From UBA993 sp964485855 (GTDB lineage Bacteria > Bacillota > Dethiobacteria > DTU022), in the NCBI GenBank assembly GCA_964485855.1, contig CAZAKI010000010.1:1-57387 (forward strand): a stretch of DNA of 57,387 nucleotides, given 5' to 3'. Every line of letters begins with the position of its first letter. Position 1 is the stretch's first letter. Shown here piece after piece: positions 1 through 6,911 of the stretch. The notes beneath the pieces are model-generated. The model made no database searches and had not been told where the DNA came from. It saw nothing but the letters and a program-made list of their open reading frames with translations. The position numbers were made by a program, and so were the translations under genes.

Positions 1-53
1 AAAAAGAGTATTTAGTGGCAAGGCTAAAAGAAAAAGGGGTGGATGCCGAATAA
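1..53 (+). CDS. C-terminal end of a cassette gene (partial)
   Basis: The reading frame is open from the window edge and ends KEKGVDAE-stop. The TAA stop is the first three bases of the TAAC core of the next attC site, as for most genes in this array. Joining the window ends as a circle would put a stop directly upstream of this frame, so the gene probably continues in sequence outside the window. Confidence 0.5.
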   Translation, partial: KEYLVARLKEKGVDAE

Positions 54-107
54 CGGCTGAATTCAGCGGCGGGCTTTTTCGTCCGCTGCAATGATTTGTT
101 ATGTGCC
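46..107 (+). repeat. attC-like site, compact
   Basis: The left arm holds the TAAC core (51-54) and the right arm ends in GTTATG. The arms pair through CAGCGG/CCGCTG and the cores. The right arm has an unpaired T82, then six bases, unpaired C89, eight bases, then GTT, the geometry of a folded integron attC strand. The loop is only about eight bases. Confidence 0.8.
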
Positions 108-133
108 GTTTTGACCAATAGAAAGGAACTAAA

Positions 134-406
134 ATGAAAAGCGGAATATTTGATAAAAACGGAATTGAAGTAAAAGAAGGTGATACGCTTATATTTCCGT
201 ATATAACACCTATGGGTGATGTTTGCGAAGACGACCCAAATTTTGAAGCAGAAGTAAAATTTAAACACGGATGCTTCGGATATGAAACAAAAACGAACTT
301 TATTCCGCTGGTGGAATGGAGTAAGAAAAAAAGTGGTGAATACGTGCCAAACTGTGGGAATAAAACAATAATTTTAGATGAATATTTATTTTGGATAAAG
401 CACTAA
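134..406 (+). CDS. YopX-like small phage protein
   Basis: 90 residues. It opens with GIFDKNGIEVKEGDTL, which matches the DKNGKEIYEGDI-type signature of the YopX family of phage proteins (small beta-barrel, function unknown). The middle has the GCFGYE stretch also usual in that family. A GGAACTAAA site precedes the ATG. It is shorter than many YopX proteins because it starts directly at the barrel. Family resemblance is by eye only. Confidence 0.6.
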   Translation: MKSGIFDKNGIEVKEGDTLIFPYITPMGDVCEDDPNFEAEVKFKHGCFGYETKTNFIPLVEWSKKKSGEYVPNCGNKTIILDEYLFWIKH

Positions 407-641
407 GGCACATAACGTTGGTTTAACGGGTAAAACGGAAGGGGATTATTTTGAAGTCTAAAAAAGACAATCACAAATGCCCAGAATGTAAGATTGGCAG
501 GGGTGTTGGTGGATCATACGGCACTAATGAGGGATTAAAAACAGTAGTTAAATGCAACATTTGTGGACATATTTGGGGGTGGACAACTAAGTGATTTATA
601 TTGGCAGGGTGGGTTTTATCCCGTTCTAACCGTGGTTATGC
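407..641 (+). repeat. attC-like site with a whole gene in its loop
   Basis: Left arm 407-436 (core CATAAC) and right arm 613-641 (core GTTATGC) pair over CATAAC, GGTT, AACGGG and TAAAAC, about 22 pairs. The right arm carries unpaired T619, six bases, unpaired C626, eight bases, GTT. The loop of about 175 nt holds a complete small zinc-ribbon gene (451-594). Confidence 0.75.
451..594 (+). CDS. Zinc-ribbon protein nested inside an attC loop
   Basis: 47 residues from a TTG start with GGAAGGGG about five bases upstream. Two CxxC knuckles (HKCPEC near the N-terminus, KCNICGHIW near the C-terminus) frame a glycine-rich turn, so it should bind one zinc ion. No function is recognised. Both flanks are complementary attC arms, so the gene would sit in the terminal loop of the folded recombination site. 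Confidence 0.65.
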   Translation: MKSKKDNHKCPECKIGRGVGGSYGTNEGLKTVVKCNICGHIWGWTTK

Positions 642-691
642 TTAGTTTTTTGCGGCCACAAGCCGCGTCTTAAAAAACGGCCTGTTGGCCG
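642..691 (+). promoter_or_regulatory. Two-hairpin structured leader, copy 1
   Basis: Hairpin one is GCGGC/GCCGC with loop CACAA (652-666), flanked by T6 and A6 runs that can extend the stem. Hairpin two is CGGCC/GGCCG (678-691) just before the GGGGAGG ribosome site of the 704 gene. A related leader lies at 56973-57030 with the same CACAA loop and changed but still paired stem bases, which supports an RNA structure. It may tune translation or be a remnant of attC stems. Confidence 0.5.
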
Positions 692-703
692 GGGAGGTTT
701 AGA

Positions 704-901
704 ATGATCAGAAAAATATTGATAAGACTGGGCATGAGATGTGACCATAGAAATGCTACCGAACAGACGTGGAGAGACCATAATGGCGTATTGTTCGTAA
801 AGACTGACTGCCCTGACTGCGGCTGGCATGATTGCGGTCATGTACAGGGTAGTGTGGAAGCAAGTCCGGTCGATGATTTTGTTACCCTGGGAGGTGGTTG
901 A
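704..901 (+). CDS. Small zinc-finger cassette protein ending in an attC-arm-coded tail
   Basis: 65 residues with a CDH...CPDCGWHDCGH cluster that should bind zinc. The last 15 or so residues (VEASPVDDFVTLGGG) are coded by a sequence with the attC right-arm pattern: T, six bases, G, eight bases, GTTACCC. The stop overlaps the start of the Mom-like gene, so the two are probably translationally coupled. GGGGAGG lies eight bases before the ATG. Confidence 0.65.
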   Translation: MIRKILIRLGMRCDHRNATEQTWRDHNGVLFVKTDCPDCGWHDCGHVQGSVEASPVDDFVTLGGG

Positions 902-1512
902 GGGTGGAGGCGGATGTTCAATTGCCGGGGCGGAAGCTACGAGCAGATGAATGGGTAGTGCGGTCAGTCAGCTTGGCTATTGCCCAGCGGATGGTGAGAG
1001 ATCAGCACTATTCAAGAAGTTGTAGTAACACTGCAACATATCGACATGGCCTTTTTTATAAGGACGCATTTTGGGAAGAAGATTGCATGGGGGTGGCAAT
1101 TTGGATTCCACCAACGAAAAGTGCAGCCAAGTCAGCATACCCGAAAAATTGGAGGGGCGTTCTGTCGCTATCCCGATTAGTTGTATTTCCAGAAGTACCT
1201 TCTAACGGGGCATCATTTTTACTTGGGCACTCAATGAAAATGATTGATAAGGGGCGGTGGCCTTGCCTGTTAACATACGCTGATGAGTGGCGGGGACATA
1301 CGGGAGCGATTTACAAAGCAACAAACTGGATCTATGATGGTTTGACTCAGCCGCAAGCCGTTTATGTGAAGGATGGGCGGATGATCTCACGTAAGGCAGG
1401 GCCCAAGACAAGGAGGCACGACGAAATGATCAAATTGGGGGCGGAGATGGTTGGCCGTTTTAAAAAGCACAGGTTTCTGTATTTGTGGGGGAAGGCAATT
1501 GAATCAGGGTAA
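898..1512 (+). CDS. Mom-like DNA modification protein (GNAT-like fold)
   Basis: 204 residues from TTG (GTG at 904 is an alternative). HYS at 37-39, the LSRLVVFPEVP stretch near 91-101 and TYADEWRGHTGAIYKATNW near 126-144 match the layout of the Mom family. In phage Mu, Mom modifies adenines in DNA and blocks host restriction. The length fits the family. The TAA stop is part of the TAAC cassette core. A Com-like zinc protein, the partner that controls mom translation in Mu, is encoded at 16024. Likely role: protection of phage DNA from restriction. Confidence 0.65.
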   Translation: MRVEADVQLPGRKLRADEWVVRSVSLAIAQRMVRDQHYSRSCSNTATYRHGLFYKDAFWEEDCMGVAIWIPPTKSAAKSAYPKNWRGVLSLSRLVVFPEVPSNGASFLLGHSMKMIDKGRWPCLLTYADEWRGHTGAIYKATNWIYDGLTQPQAVYVKDGRMISRKAGPKTRRHDEMIKLGAEMVGRFKKHRFLYLWGKAIESG

Positions 1513-1714
1513 CGATAAGCGTAACCGCGTTTGCGGTGGGAGGGAATAAACATGAATGAAATTAAAATAGACGGTGATGGAATTTTAAGGCTTGAATTAG
1601 AGAAACTTTTGTCACTTGCGAGAAAAAACAATTTAGGGTTTGCCTTCAACTATATAAAAATCAAGGCAGAGGAATTGTGCGGTGGGGGTAAATCCGGTTC
1701 ACGCATGGGTTCAC
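1507..1714 (+). repeat. Split attC-like site; right arm lies inside the next gene
   Basis: Left arm 1507-1535 (core GGTAAC) pairs with right arm 1688-1714 through GCGT, AACCG and TTT. The right arm has unpaired T1693, six bases, unpaired C1700, eight bases, GTTCACC. The start codon of the 1552 gene and 45 or so codons lie between the arms. A local CCGC/GCGG hairpin follows the left arm just before the GGGAGGG ribosome site. Confidence 0.7.
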
Positions 1715-1904
1715 CGGGGCTGGATGGGAGTGGGGAAGTGGATGCAACTGCCGATGGTGGGATGCCAGAACTTCGTGGAATTGCTGATAAACTATCAAAA
1801 ATGTTTAATGCACCTGATTATCCAAAACAAGGTGGGCCAGTAGAGGCTATAAAATTATTAAATAGAGCACTTGATATTTTGGGGGAAGGCAGTTGCCGGT
1901 GAAC
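1510..1904 (+). repeat. Duplicated cassette, copy 1 (395 bp)
   Basis: This stretch is identical to 4685-5079. Identity begins at the T of TAAC and stops exactly after the C of GAAC (next base G here, C in the other copy). Upstream flanks differ (a Mom-like gene here, the 62-residue gene there). The unit therefore comprises attC left arm, ribosome site and the whole gene up to its stop, as expected for exchange at AA/C cores. Confidence 0.9.
1552..1902 (+). CDS. Cassette protein with a glycine-rich linker, copy 1
   Basis: 116 residues, no family recognised. I start at the ATG behind GGGAGGG, not at the in-frame ATG at 1531, which lies inside the attC hairpin. Layout: helical N-terminal part (1-44), a Gly/Ser/Asp-rich linker (about 44-72) whose first part is coded by the attC right arm (S48 begins at the unpaired T), then a helical C-terminal part. 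The stop TGA overlaps the GAAC core. An identical copy is at 4727. Confidence 0.7.
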   Translation: MNEIKIDGDGILRLELEKLLSLARKNNLGFAFNYIKIKAEELCGGGKSGSRMGSPGLDGSGEVDATADGGMPELRGIADKLSKMFNAPDYPKQGGPVEAIKLLNRALDILGEGSCR

Positions 1905-2116
1905 GATAATGCTCTGCGGTTTCGCGGGGCGGAAAGGAGATAAAAATGTGTTTAAGATGTAATAATGAATTCTGTGGAAGCAATGATTGTGGTCATTGTC
2001 AAAATGGATTAGATATTGAAAATTGCGAGTCTTATTTAAAATACAATTCAATTTTAGGTATTAATGATATGTTGGTGGAAGTGGGAGCGAAATCCGTCAG
2101 CAGCAACGGGTTAGCC
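1897..2116 (+). repeat. Split attC-like site; right arm inside the 1946 gene
   Basis: Left arm 1897-1928 (core GAAC) and right arm 2087-2116 (core GTTAGCC) pair through TGCT, CTG/CAG, CGG/CCG and TTTCGC/GCGAAA. The right arm shows T2093 and C2101 followed by eight bases and GTT. The segment between them is seven bases instead of the usual six. A local CTCTGC/GCGGGG hairpin sits before the ribosome site. Confidence 0.65.
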
Positions 2117-2302
2117 AGTGGTGAGGACGGGGGAAAGGGTGGGCCTAAAAGCGAACATGATGAATTTATAGTGGCTAAAGAAAGAATAAAGCTATTAGAG
2201 ATGAGATTGGAACATGAAGAAAGTTGCTATAAGGATATATTTGAATTTTGGAATGAAAGGTATCCAGATGAAATGCAAGAATATCTTGATATTAAAGAGT
2301 GA
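1946..2302 (+). CDS. Cys-rich cassette protein with attC-coded linker
   Basis: 118 residues. The N-terminal 28 residues are rich in Cys and His (MCLRCNNEFC, CGHCQNG) and look zinc-binding. Residues 48-70 (GAKSVSSNGLASGEDGGKGG) form a flexible linker that begins in the attC right arm. The C-terminal third is an acidic helix that could form a coiled coil. AAAGGAG precedes the ATG by nine bases. The linker resembles that of the 11526 gene in DNA as well as protein. Function unknown. Confidence 0.7.
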   Translation: MCLRCNNEFCGSNDCGHCQNGLDIENCESYLKYNSILGINDMLVEVGAKSVSSNGLASGEDGGKGGPKSEHDEFIVAKERIKLLEMRLEHEESCYKDIFEFWNERYPDEMQEYLDIKE

Positions 2303-2311
2303 GCTTTTAGT

Positions 2312-2420
2312 GTGGCTAACGGCCTCGTGCATAACCGGACTCGGCATCTTTTGTTTTTGCCGAGGCAGGTTCATGCAGGGGTTGTTGGTGCGGCTGTTGG
2401 GGTACGAGGCCGTTGTTGGG
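2312..2420 (+). repeat. attC-like site with two nested stems
   Basis: The outer arms share AACGGCCTCGT (2318-2328) with its complement ACGAGGCCGTT (2404-2414). The inner arms pair TGCAT, AACC and CTCGGCA with TGCCGAG, GGTT and ATGCA. C2372 is unpaired and is followed by eight bases and GTTGTTG, as at the other sites. The inner fold is the better attC match. Confidence 0.65.
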
Positions 2421-2488
2421 ACGGTGGGAGTGTTCCGGTGGCAACGGCTTGAAATGAAAATTGATTCGTAAAGTCTAAGGAGGTTGGG

Positions 2489-2707
2489 ATGGCTATTTAT
2501 GCCAAACGATTAAATGGCAAACAACGGGAATGGGCAAATAGATATGAGCGATTGACAACCTTTGAGCCGATGCATCAAGAGGATTTAGATGAAGGGAAAA
2601 TGACATTTGAACAATTTGCAGACGCGAATATTAGATGGTTCGAAGATTGGTATACTGATGCAAGTTTGGGAATTACACGAGATGTGCCGAGAAAGGGGTG
2701 GGGATGA
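2489..2707 (+). CDS. Cassette protein of unknown function
   Basis: 72 residues behind a strong AAGGAGG site. It is rich in Trp and acidic residues (EDLDEGKMTFEQFADANIRW) and looks soluble and helical. I recognise no family. It lies between a nested attC site upstream and a degenerate inverted-repeat region downstream. Confidence 0.55.
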   Translation: MAIYAKRLNGKQREWANRYERLTTFEPMHQEDLDEGKMTFEQFADANIRWFEDWYTDASLGITRDVPRKGWG

Positions 2708-3033
2708 AGATTCGCGATGATCATCCGCCGTCCCAACAACGGGCGCCCTGCTGACGAAGGGCAGGCAGCTTGGTTCGTCCCAAATGTCGTGTTTTTGTAT
2801 TCGTCAAAGACAAGGTTTTCGGTTTTATGATTCATTTATTGACAGAGCAATTTTCGGTTATCGCACGTTCACTTAAAAGAGAGCATTTTGCCTGCATCTC
2901 GTCCAGCAGGTGGTTGTGTGGGCGCTTCCTCTCGGAAGCGCGGGGAGGGTACAGGGCGCCCGTTGTAGGGAGCGCTGGATTGTCGGTTATGCAGTGCATG
3001 GGCTTAGGTTGGGGCCTATAACCCCTATCAAAA
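2708..3033. other. Gene-free stretch with degenerate attC-like inverted repeats
   Basis: No convincing gene. CAACGGGCGCCCTG (2735-2750 area) has an exact complement near 2950-2966, a 14-bp inverted repeat about 200 bp apart with CAAC/GTTG ends. A perfect GCGCTTCC/GGAAGCGC hairpin lies at 2922-2941. GGTTATGC (about 2985) and GGTTATCG (about 2857) resemble right cores. It looks like decayed cassettes and attC sites. Confidence 0.45.
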
Positions 3034-3507
3034 TTATATATTCCAAATACTTGGTAAAGATGTATCTCTTGCTTTTGGTGGTGGTTGTTTATAATCAGGA
3101 TTACGATAAAATTTATGACAATCTTTAATTTGACATTGCCATCCAGATTTAGTAATGGTTAGTGGGGCTTCAAGGTGTGGTTCTGAATATAGACAATTAA
3201 AGCAGAAAGGTTTTTTTGTTTTTTTATGTATTAAAATACCAGAACGTTCATCATGTTTATAATTTTTTAATATTGTTTTTAAATCAAAAGATTTTTGGAG
3301 ATATTTAATATATGAGCTTCGAAGATATAAAGCCAGGATTAATAATAGGATTAATATGTATGGTAATTGCTTATGTAGGATTAATAATAATTGAGTTGCG
3401 ATATAAATCATTCCCAGAATCAATAAGATCAAGATTGGTAAAAGAATTTTATTTAATAGTGTTAATTTTAGGTATGATTGCTTGTAATATTTATATTCTG
3501 ATTTCAT
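3034..3507 (-). CDS. Membrane protein with C-terminal zinc ribbon (reverse strand)
   Basis: 157 residues and the only convincing minus-strand gene in the window. Two adjacent hydrophobic helices lie near residues 18-62, followed by a cytoplasmic tail with FCFNCL and WQCQIKDC pairs, a zinc-ribbon layout seen in many small membrane proteins of mobile elements. The ATG has AGGG eight bases upstream on its strand. Opposite orientation within a co-directional array suggests a separate arrival. Function unknown. Confidence 0.6.
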   Translation of the reverse strand: MKSEYKYYKQSYLKLTLLNKILLPILILLILGMIYIATQLLLILHKQLPYILILLLILALYLRSSYIKYLQKSFDLKTILKNYKHDERSGILIHKKTKKPFCFNCLYSEPHLEAPLTITKSGWQCQIKDCHKFYRNPDYKQPPPKARDTSLPSIWNI

Positions 3508-3578
3508 TTTTATTTCCCTAATACCTTCTTTTGGGGTGGTCAGATGTTAGTTAATAACAGAACAAAATGGAAGCGCTC

Positions 3579-3656
3579 CATACAACGGATTAGGCTAACC
3601 GGCGGACGGTTGGGTGATGGGCTGGAGGGCCGTCCGCGTTCTGCCTTGTGTTATGC
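3579..3656 (+). repeat. attC-like site
   Basis: The left arm (core ACAAC, then AGGC, AAC, GCGGACGG) pairs with the right arm 3630-3656 (CCGTCCGC, GTT, GCCT). Unpaired C3641 is followed by eight bases and GTTATGC. The left arm has two extra bases near the loop. Same geometry as its neighbours apart from the missing unpaired T. Confidence 0.65.
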
Positions 3657-3713
3657 AAGGTGGTTCGGTCGGGCGGAAGCGGGTGTTTTAACCGCCGCAT
3701 AAATGAAAGGAAG

Positions 3714-4370
3714 ATGATGGGACTGAATAAACAAAATGGCAATATGTACGACTTTGTAACACACACATGGAATACGATCAAGGGCAAGTGCTACCATGAT
3801 TGTTCATATTGTTACATGAAGGTTTGGGGCAAATTGCCCGACATTCGGTTTGACGTAGGCGAGCTAAACACCCCGTTGGGCCAAGATCGTTTCATCTTTG
3901 TTGGGAGTAGTAATGATATGTTCGCCAAAAAAATACCGAACGAATGGATTGAGAAGACTATTGATCATTGCAAGAAATTTAACAACCGGTATCTCTTCCA
4001 AACAAAGAACCCAAATAGAATGCTATTTTACACCTACCCAGAGGACACAGTGTTTGGGACGACAATAGAAACGAACAGAAAATACGAAGGTATTTCTTTG
4101 GCCCCATCGGTATGGGAGCGAGCCGAAGCAATCGGGCGATTAGAGAAATATCAGACGATGGTAACAATTGAACCTATACTCGATTTTGACCTTGACCAAA
4201 TGATTGCTTTGATTAGGGCGGCTCAACCTAATTGGGTGAATATTGGAGCGGATAGCAAGAAGGGCAATTTGCCAGAGCCTTCCGGCGATAAAGTGCGTGA
4301 GTTGATTGATGCGCTATCGTTTGTGGAGATAAAAACAAAGAAGAATCTGCGGCGGTTAAAATCTGCATAA
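3714..4370 (+). CDS. Gp37/Gp68-like phage protein with radical-SAM-type Cys motif
   Basis: 218 residues; ATG codons at 3714 and 3717 both follow AAAGGAAG. A C26-x3-C30-x2-C33 motif within KCYHDCSYCYMKVWG is the 4Fe-4S/SAM signature. HTWNTIKGKC, the FQTKNPNR stretch and NWVNIGADSK near the end match the Gp37/Gp68 (DUF5131-like) phage family, which is radical-SAM related and of unknown substrate. The TAA stop forms the TAAC core of the following attC. Role in the phage unknown, possibly nucleic-acid modification. Confidence 0.65.
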   Translation: MMGLNKQNGNMYDFVTHTWNTIKGKCYHDCSYCYMKVWGKLPDIRFDVGELNTPLGQDRFIFVGSSNDMFAKKIPNEWIEKTIDHCKKFNNRYLFQTKNPNRMLFYTYPEDTVFGTTIETNRKYEGISLAPSVWERAEAIGRLEKYQTMVTIEPILDFDLDQMIALIRAAQPNWVNIGADSKKGNLPEPSGDKVRELIDALSFVEIKTKKNLRRLKSA

Positions 4371-4473
4371 CGATTATCATAAAAGGCTGGTGGTGTTGTG
4401 AGGTTTATCCATTTTGAAAAAAATTAAAAAGTTGCAAGGGGCGGAAGTCCTTTTCATGAATTGGTTATACGCC
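4366..4473 (+). repeat. attC-like site
   Basis: The left arm (core CATAAC, then TCAT, AAAAGG, CT) pairs with the right arm, which has unpaired T4448, six bases (CCTTTT), unpaired C4455, eight bases and GTTATAC. The loop is about 50 nt and AT-rich. One of the clearest sites. Confidence 0.8.
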
Positions 4474-4498
4474 GAAATAAAATAGAAAGGATTGGAAA

Positions 4499-4687
4499 AT
4501 GGAAGAGTTGACTGATATGGAGAAATGCACCATTTATAAACGACACGGCGATAGGTGCGAAATAAAATGTAGGCTTGGACTGTGGAGTGTTGAAGGCCCA
4601 TATGGTTTGCGATTAATAAATGAGGCAGACCACTATTTTCAACAATATAAGGCCGATGGCGAGTATGATAAATTGTTAGGCGTATAA
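4499..4687 (+). CDS. Cassette protein of unknown function
   Basis: 62 residues after AGAAAGG. It contains three cysteines (EKCTIYKRHGDRCEIKCRLG) and an aromatic C-terminal half. No family is recognised. The TAA stop is the TAAC core that opens the second copy of the duplicated cassette. Confidence 0.6.
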   Translation: MEELTDMEKCTIYKRHGDRCEIKCRLGLWSVEGPYGLRLINEADHYFQQYKADGEYDKLLGV

Positions 4688-5079
4688 CGATAAGCGTAAC
4701 CGCGTTTGCGGTGGGAGGGAATAAACATGAATGAAATTAAAATAGACGGTGATGGAATTTTAAGGCTTGAATTAGAGAAACTTTTGTCACTTGCGAGAAA
4801 AAACAATTTAGGGTTTGCCTTCAACTATATAAAAATCAAGGCAGAGGAATTGTGCGGTGGGGGTAAATCCGGTTCACGCATGGGTTCACCGGGGCTGGAT
4901 GGGAGTGGGGAAGTGGATGCAACTGCCGATGGTGGGATGCCAGAACTTCGTGGAATTGCTGATAAACTATCAAAAATGTTTAATGCACCTGATTATCCAA
5001 AACAAGGTGGGCCAGTAGAGGCTATAAAATTATTAAATAGAGCACTTGATATTTTGGGGGAAGGCAGTTGCCGGTGAAC
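4685..5079 (+). repeat. Duplicated cassette, copy 2 (395 bp)
   Basis: Identical in every base to 1510-1904, about 2.8 kb away, with different flanks. It includes the split attC (right-arm marks T4868 and C4875), the ribosome site and the complete gene. Lack of any substitution points to a recent copying event. Confidence 0.9.
4727..5077 (+). CDS. Cassette protein with a glycine-rich linker, copy 2
   Basis: 116 residues, identical to the product of the 1552 gene. Two intact identical copies within 3 kb would normally be lost by homologous recombination, so the duplication is probably recent or maintained. Confidence 0.7.
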   Translation: MNEIKIDGDGILRLELEKLLSLARKNNLGFAFNYIKIKAEELCGGGKSGSRMGSPGLDGSGEVDATADGGMPELRGIADKLSKMFNAPDYPKQGGPVEAIKLLNRALDILGEGSCR

Positions 5080-5102
5080 CTATTAATAACCGGTGAGGTA
5101 CA
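5074..5102 (+). repeat. attC left half-site
   Basis: Core GTGAAC, then TAATAACCGG, the same left-arm box as at 8091 and 56369. No matching right arm is seen in the following kilobase, so this half has lost its partner. It marks the end of cassette copy 2. Confidence 0.5.
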
Positions 5103-5149
5103 CAAGATCAAAAATAACAATAGTGTGTAATATGCTAAAAAGGTGATTT

Positions 5150-5416
5150 GTGGGCACAAAATTTGATAAAATCATGAAAGTCAGGATTAATGGGGATGAC
5201 AAGAGACTTTTCCGTGAAGCTTCAATTCATATTTATGGTGATGAAAGTTTGAGTAGATTTATCAGAGATGCTGGATTTGCGTTTATTGAACTAAAAAATG
5301 GTTTTGTTGAGCGAGAATTAGATAAAGAATATTTCCCAACAGGGAGACGATATTTGAGGTTTATTAAGCCATACAAAAAAGGGAAAAGACGGAGACATTG
5401 GGAAGGGCAAACATAA
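5150..5416 (+). CDS. Ribbon-helix-helix-like DNA-binding protein
   Basis: 88 residues from GTG with AAGGTG upstream. KIMKVRINGDDKRLFREA followed by DESLSRFIRDAGFAFIE has the strand-helix-helix pattern of CopG/Arc regulators. The C-terminal tail is strongly basic (KPYKKGKRRRHW). It probably binds DNA as a dimer. The stop overlaps the start of the lipoprotein gene (TAATG), so the two may be coupled and it may regulate them. Confidence 0.55.
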   Translation: MGTKFDKIMKVRINGDDKRLFREASIHIYGDESLSRFIRDAGFAFIELKNGFVERELDKEYFPTGRRYLRFIKPYKKGKRRRHWEGQT

Positions 5417-6159
5417 TGAAAAAATATATTTGGTTGATCGCTTTTATTTTGATTTCCTGCCAACCCGAAACGCCGGATACTCCGCCCGAGGAGCCGCCAG
5501 AGGAACCGTGTATCTGGGGAAGCCTAAGCTGTAACATCATTGGGGATCCAACGAATGAGTTCAGCCTGAAAATGATCAATGAATTGAATTTGTCCGTTGA
5601 TTCCATCGGCTTAGTATGTCTGGAAGGAAATTATCCAGACCGGATCGATCAGGCTGTTTGGGGTGGCGAGCGGTTTTTTGGCAGAAACAACGACGGCGTG
5701 CGTGGGACACAATGGAGCCGACAGATCAATCTGGCTCCGGGTGATAGCGTGCCGAACAATTACATTGAGTTGGATGGCACGGGCGAAGTGTTAATTTATG
5801 TTGTCATCAACACGTTGTATATTGAGCGAACTCTAAGTGATACCGTCGTTTTCTGGGCCGAGCAGGATACCGCTCCACCCGACACCGTCGGTCTTGCATC
5901 GGCAGTGGTGAGTTGGGACCCAAACACGGAATCGGATTTGGCGGGTTATCGGGTGTACTATGGATTGACGTCAGGCAAATATACGGTTTTTTTCGATGTC
6001 GGAGACGTCACCCATTTTCAAATCGACGGCTTCAGAAAAAACATAACTTACTACTTTGCCGTAACGGCCTACGACGAGAACGGGAACGAGAGTCCGTATT
6101 CAGTAGAAGTAGCGTGGCAATGGGGAGCAACTAACGTAGAACTGAAAGGGTGGCTATGA
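5416..6159 (+). CDS. Lipoprotein with fibronectin type III domain
   Basis: 247 residues. A short basic start and hydrophobic stretch end in a lipobox (LISC, Cys15), so the mature protein should be lipid-anchored outside the inner membrane. A proline/glutamate-rich spacer (17-31) follows, then an unrecognised beta-rich region, then an FnIII domain (about 161-234, with DPNTESDLAGYRVYYG and YYFAVTAYDENGNES). A phage-encoded surface lipoprotein could alter the host envelope, for example against superinfection. That role is inference. Confidence 0.65.
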   Translation: MKKYIWLIAFILISCQPETPDTPPEEPPEEPCIWGSLSCNIIGDPTNEFSLKMINELNLSVDSIGLVCLEGNYPDRIDQAVWGGERFFGRNNDGVRGTQWSRQINLAPGDSVPNNYIELDGTGEVLIYVVINTLYIERTLSDTVVFWAEQDTAPPDTVGLASAVVSWDPNTESDLAGYRVYYGLTSGKYTVFFDVGDVTHFQIDGFRKNITYYFAVTAYDENGNESPYSVEVAWQWGATNVELKGWL

Positions 6160-6329
6160 ACAAAATGTGTGACTTTCACAACCCCCAAAAACTTGGATAT
6201 TTACAATGGCATTCATGGGCCGAAGAAATGATAAAGAAGGGTGAAAAACAAAAGTATTGCCCCAAGTGCAAAAGATGGTTTTTTGATTGTGAATTTGGGG
6301 AAGCCAACAGGCAAACACAACATTTATAA
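6156..6329 (+). CDS. Small zinc-ribbon protein
   Basis: 57 residues, starting in the ATGA overlap with the lipoprotein stop. CDFH near the start and YCPKCKRWFFDCEFG near residues 34-48 look like a single zinc site. Composition and coupling suggest it belongs to the same operon. No known family. Confidence 0.6.
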   Translation: MNKMCDFHNPQKLGYLQWHSWAEEMIKKGEKQKYCPKCKRWFFDCEFGEANRQTQHL

Positions 6330-6338
6330 GGCAAATCA

Positions 6339-6707
6339 ATGCTTAAATATACCAAACAAGAGGTCATGCAAGAATTTTGGGGCTATTATCAAAAATATGG
6401 ACATTGGCCGCGATATATCCCACAGGATACATTAAGCACTACATTTGTTTTTAGGGGGATAAAACGTTTTGGTAAACTATCAAAAGCTATTCAAGCGACA
6501 GAGCGGTGGCGTAAAAGACTGGATAGAGAAAAATGGTCTATCCCATGTGGAAGACAGCCCGACGATTTCTGGAAAGGTTGTTCCGATAGTCGATGTCATG
6601 CGAGGTGGCGATGTGAAATATGGCAAGGTGAAAAAGCTGAATTGGAAAGATTTAGAAAGAGCTTGAATATTAGTAAAAAAAGTATTATATTGAATGAGAT
6701 TTATTAG
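6339..6707 (+). CDS. Unknown protein, possible homing-endonuclease-associated repeat
   Basis: 122 residues. The first half (QEFWGYYQKYGHWPRY... RGIKRFGKLSKAI) has the spacing of the short DNA-binding repeat found beside HNH endonucleases (helix, hG.P, then rFG...A). The second half has four cysteines (CGRQPDDFWKGCSDSRC...C) and may bind zinc. No catalytic HNH core is visible. Resemblance is weak. Confidence 0.4.
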   Translation: MLKYTKQEVMQEFWGYYQKYGHWPRYIPQDTLSTTFVFRGIKRFGKLSKAIQATERWRKRLDREKWSIPCGRQPDDFWKGCSDSRCHARWRCEIWQGEKAELERFRKSLNISKKSIILNEIY

Positions 6708-6724
6708 TTGAAAGGAGTGGGGTT

Positions 6725-6910
6725 ATGGAGAATGGTTATAAGTATGAAGATAAGGATGGAGATTTCTTAGAAGTGTATATTATTGGTGAGTTTATAGCAT
6801 TTTGCATTAATGATGGTGATGAAATTTATGTTCCACCTGAAGATGTTAGTAAAATTATTAAAAATATTGAAAATGTGGGCAGGGAGGTTGAAGAAAGAAT
6901 CTCTAAATAA
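6725..6910 (+). CDS. Small acidic protein of unknown function
   Basis: 61 residues after AAAGGAGTGGGG. Strongly acidic, with alternating strands (DGDFLEVYIIGEFIAFCIND) then a helix (PEDVSKIIKNIENVGREVEERI). No family recognised. Confidence 0.6.
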   Translation: MENGYKYEDKDGDFLEVYIIGEFIAFCINDGDEIYVPPEDVSKIIKNIENVGREVEERISK

Positions 6911-6911
6911 G

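Noticed and set aside
2922..2941. Rho-independent terminator
   Set aside because: The stem is perfect but is followed by GGGGAGGG, not a T tract.
3312..3521. Forward-strand frame with hydrophobic residues
   Set aside because: It is the complement of the minus-strand membrane gene, which is longer and has a zinc-ribbon tail and a ribosome site.
1510..5079. Diversity-generating retroelement template/variable pair
   Set aside because: The two copies are identical with no adenine-specific changes, and no reverse transcriptase is visible.
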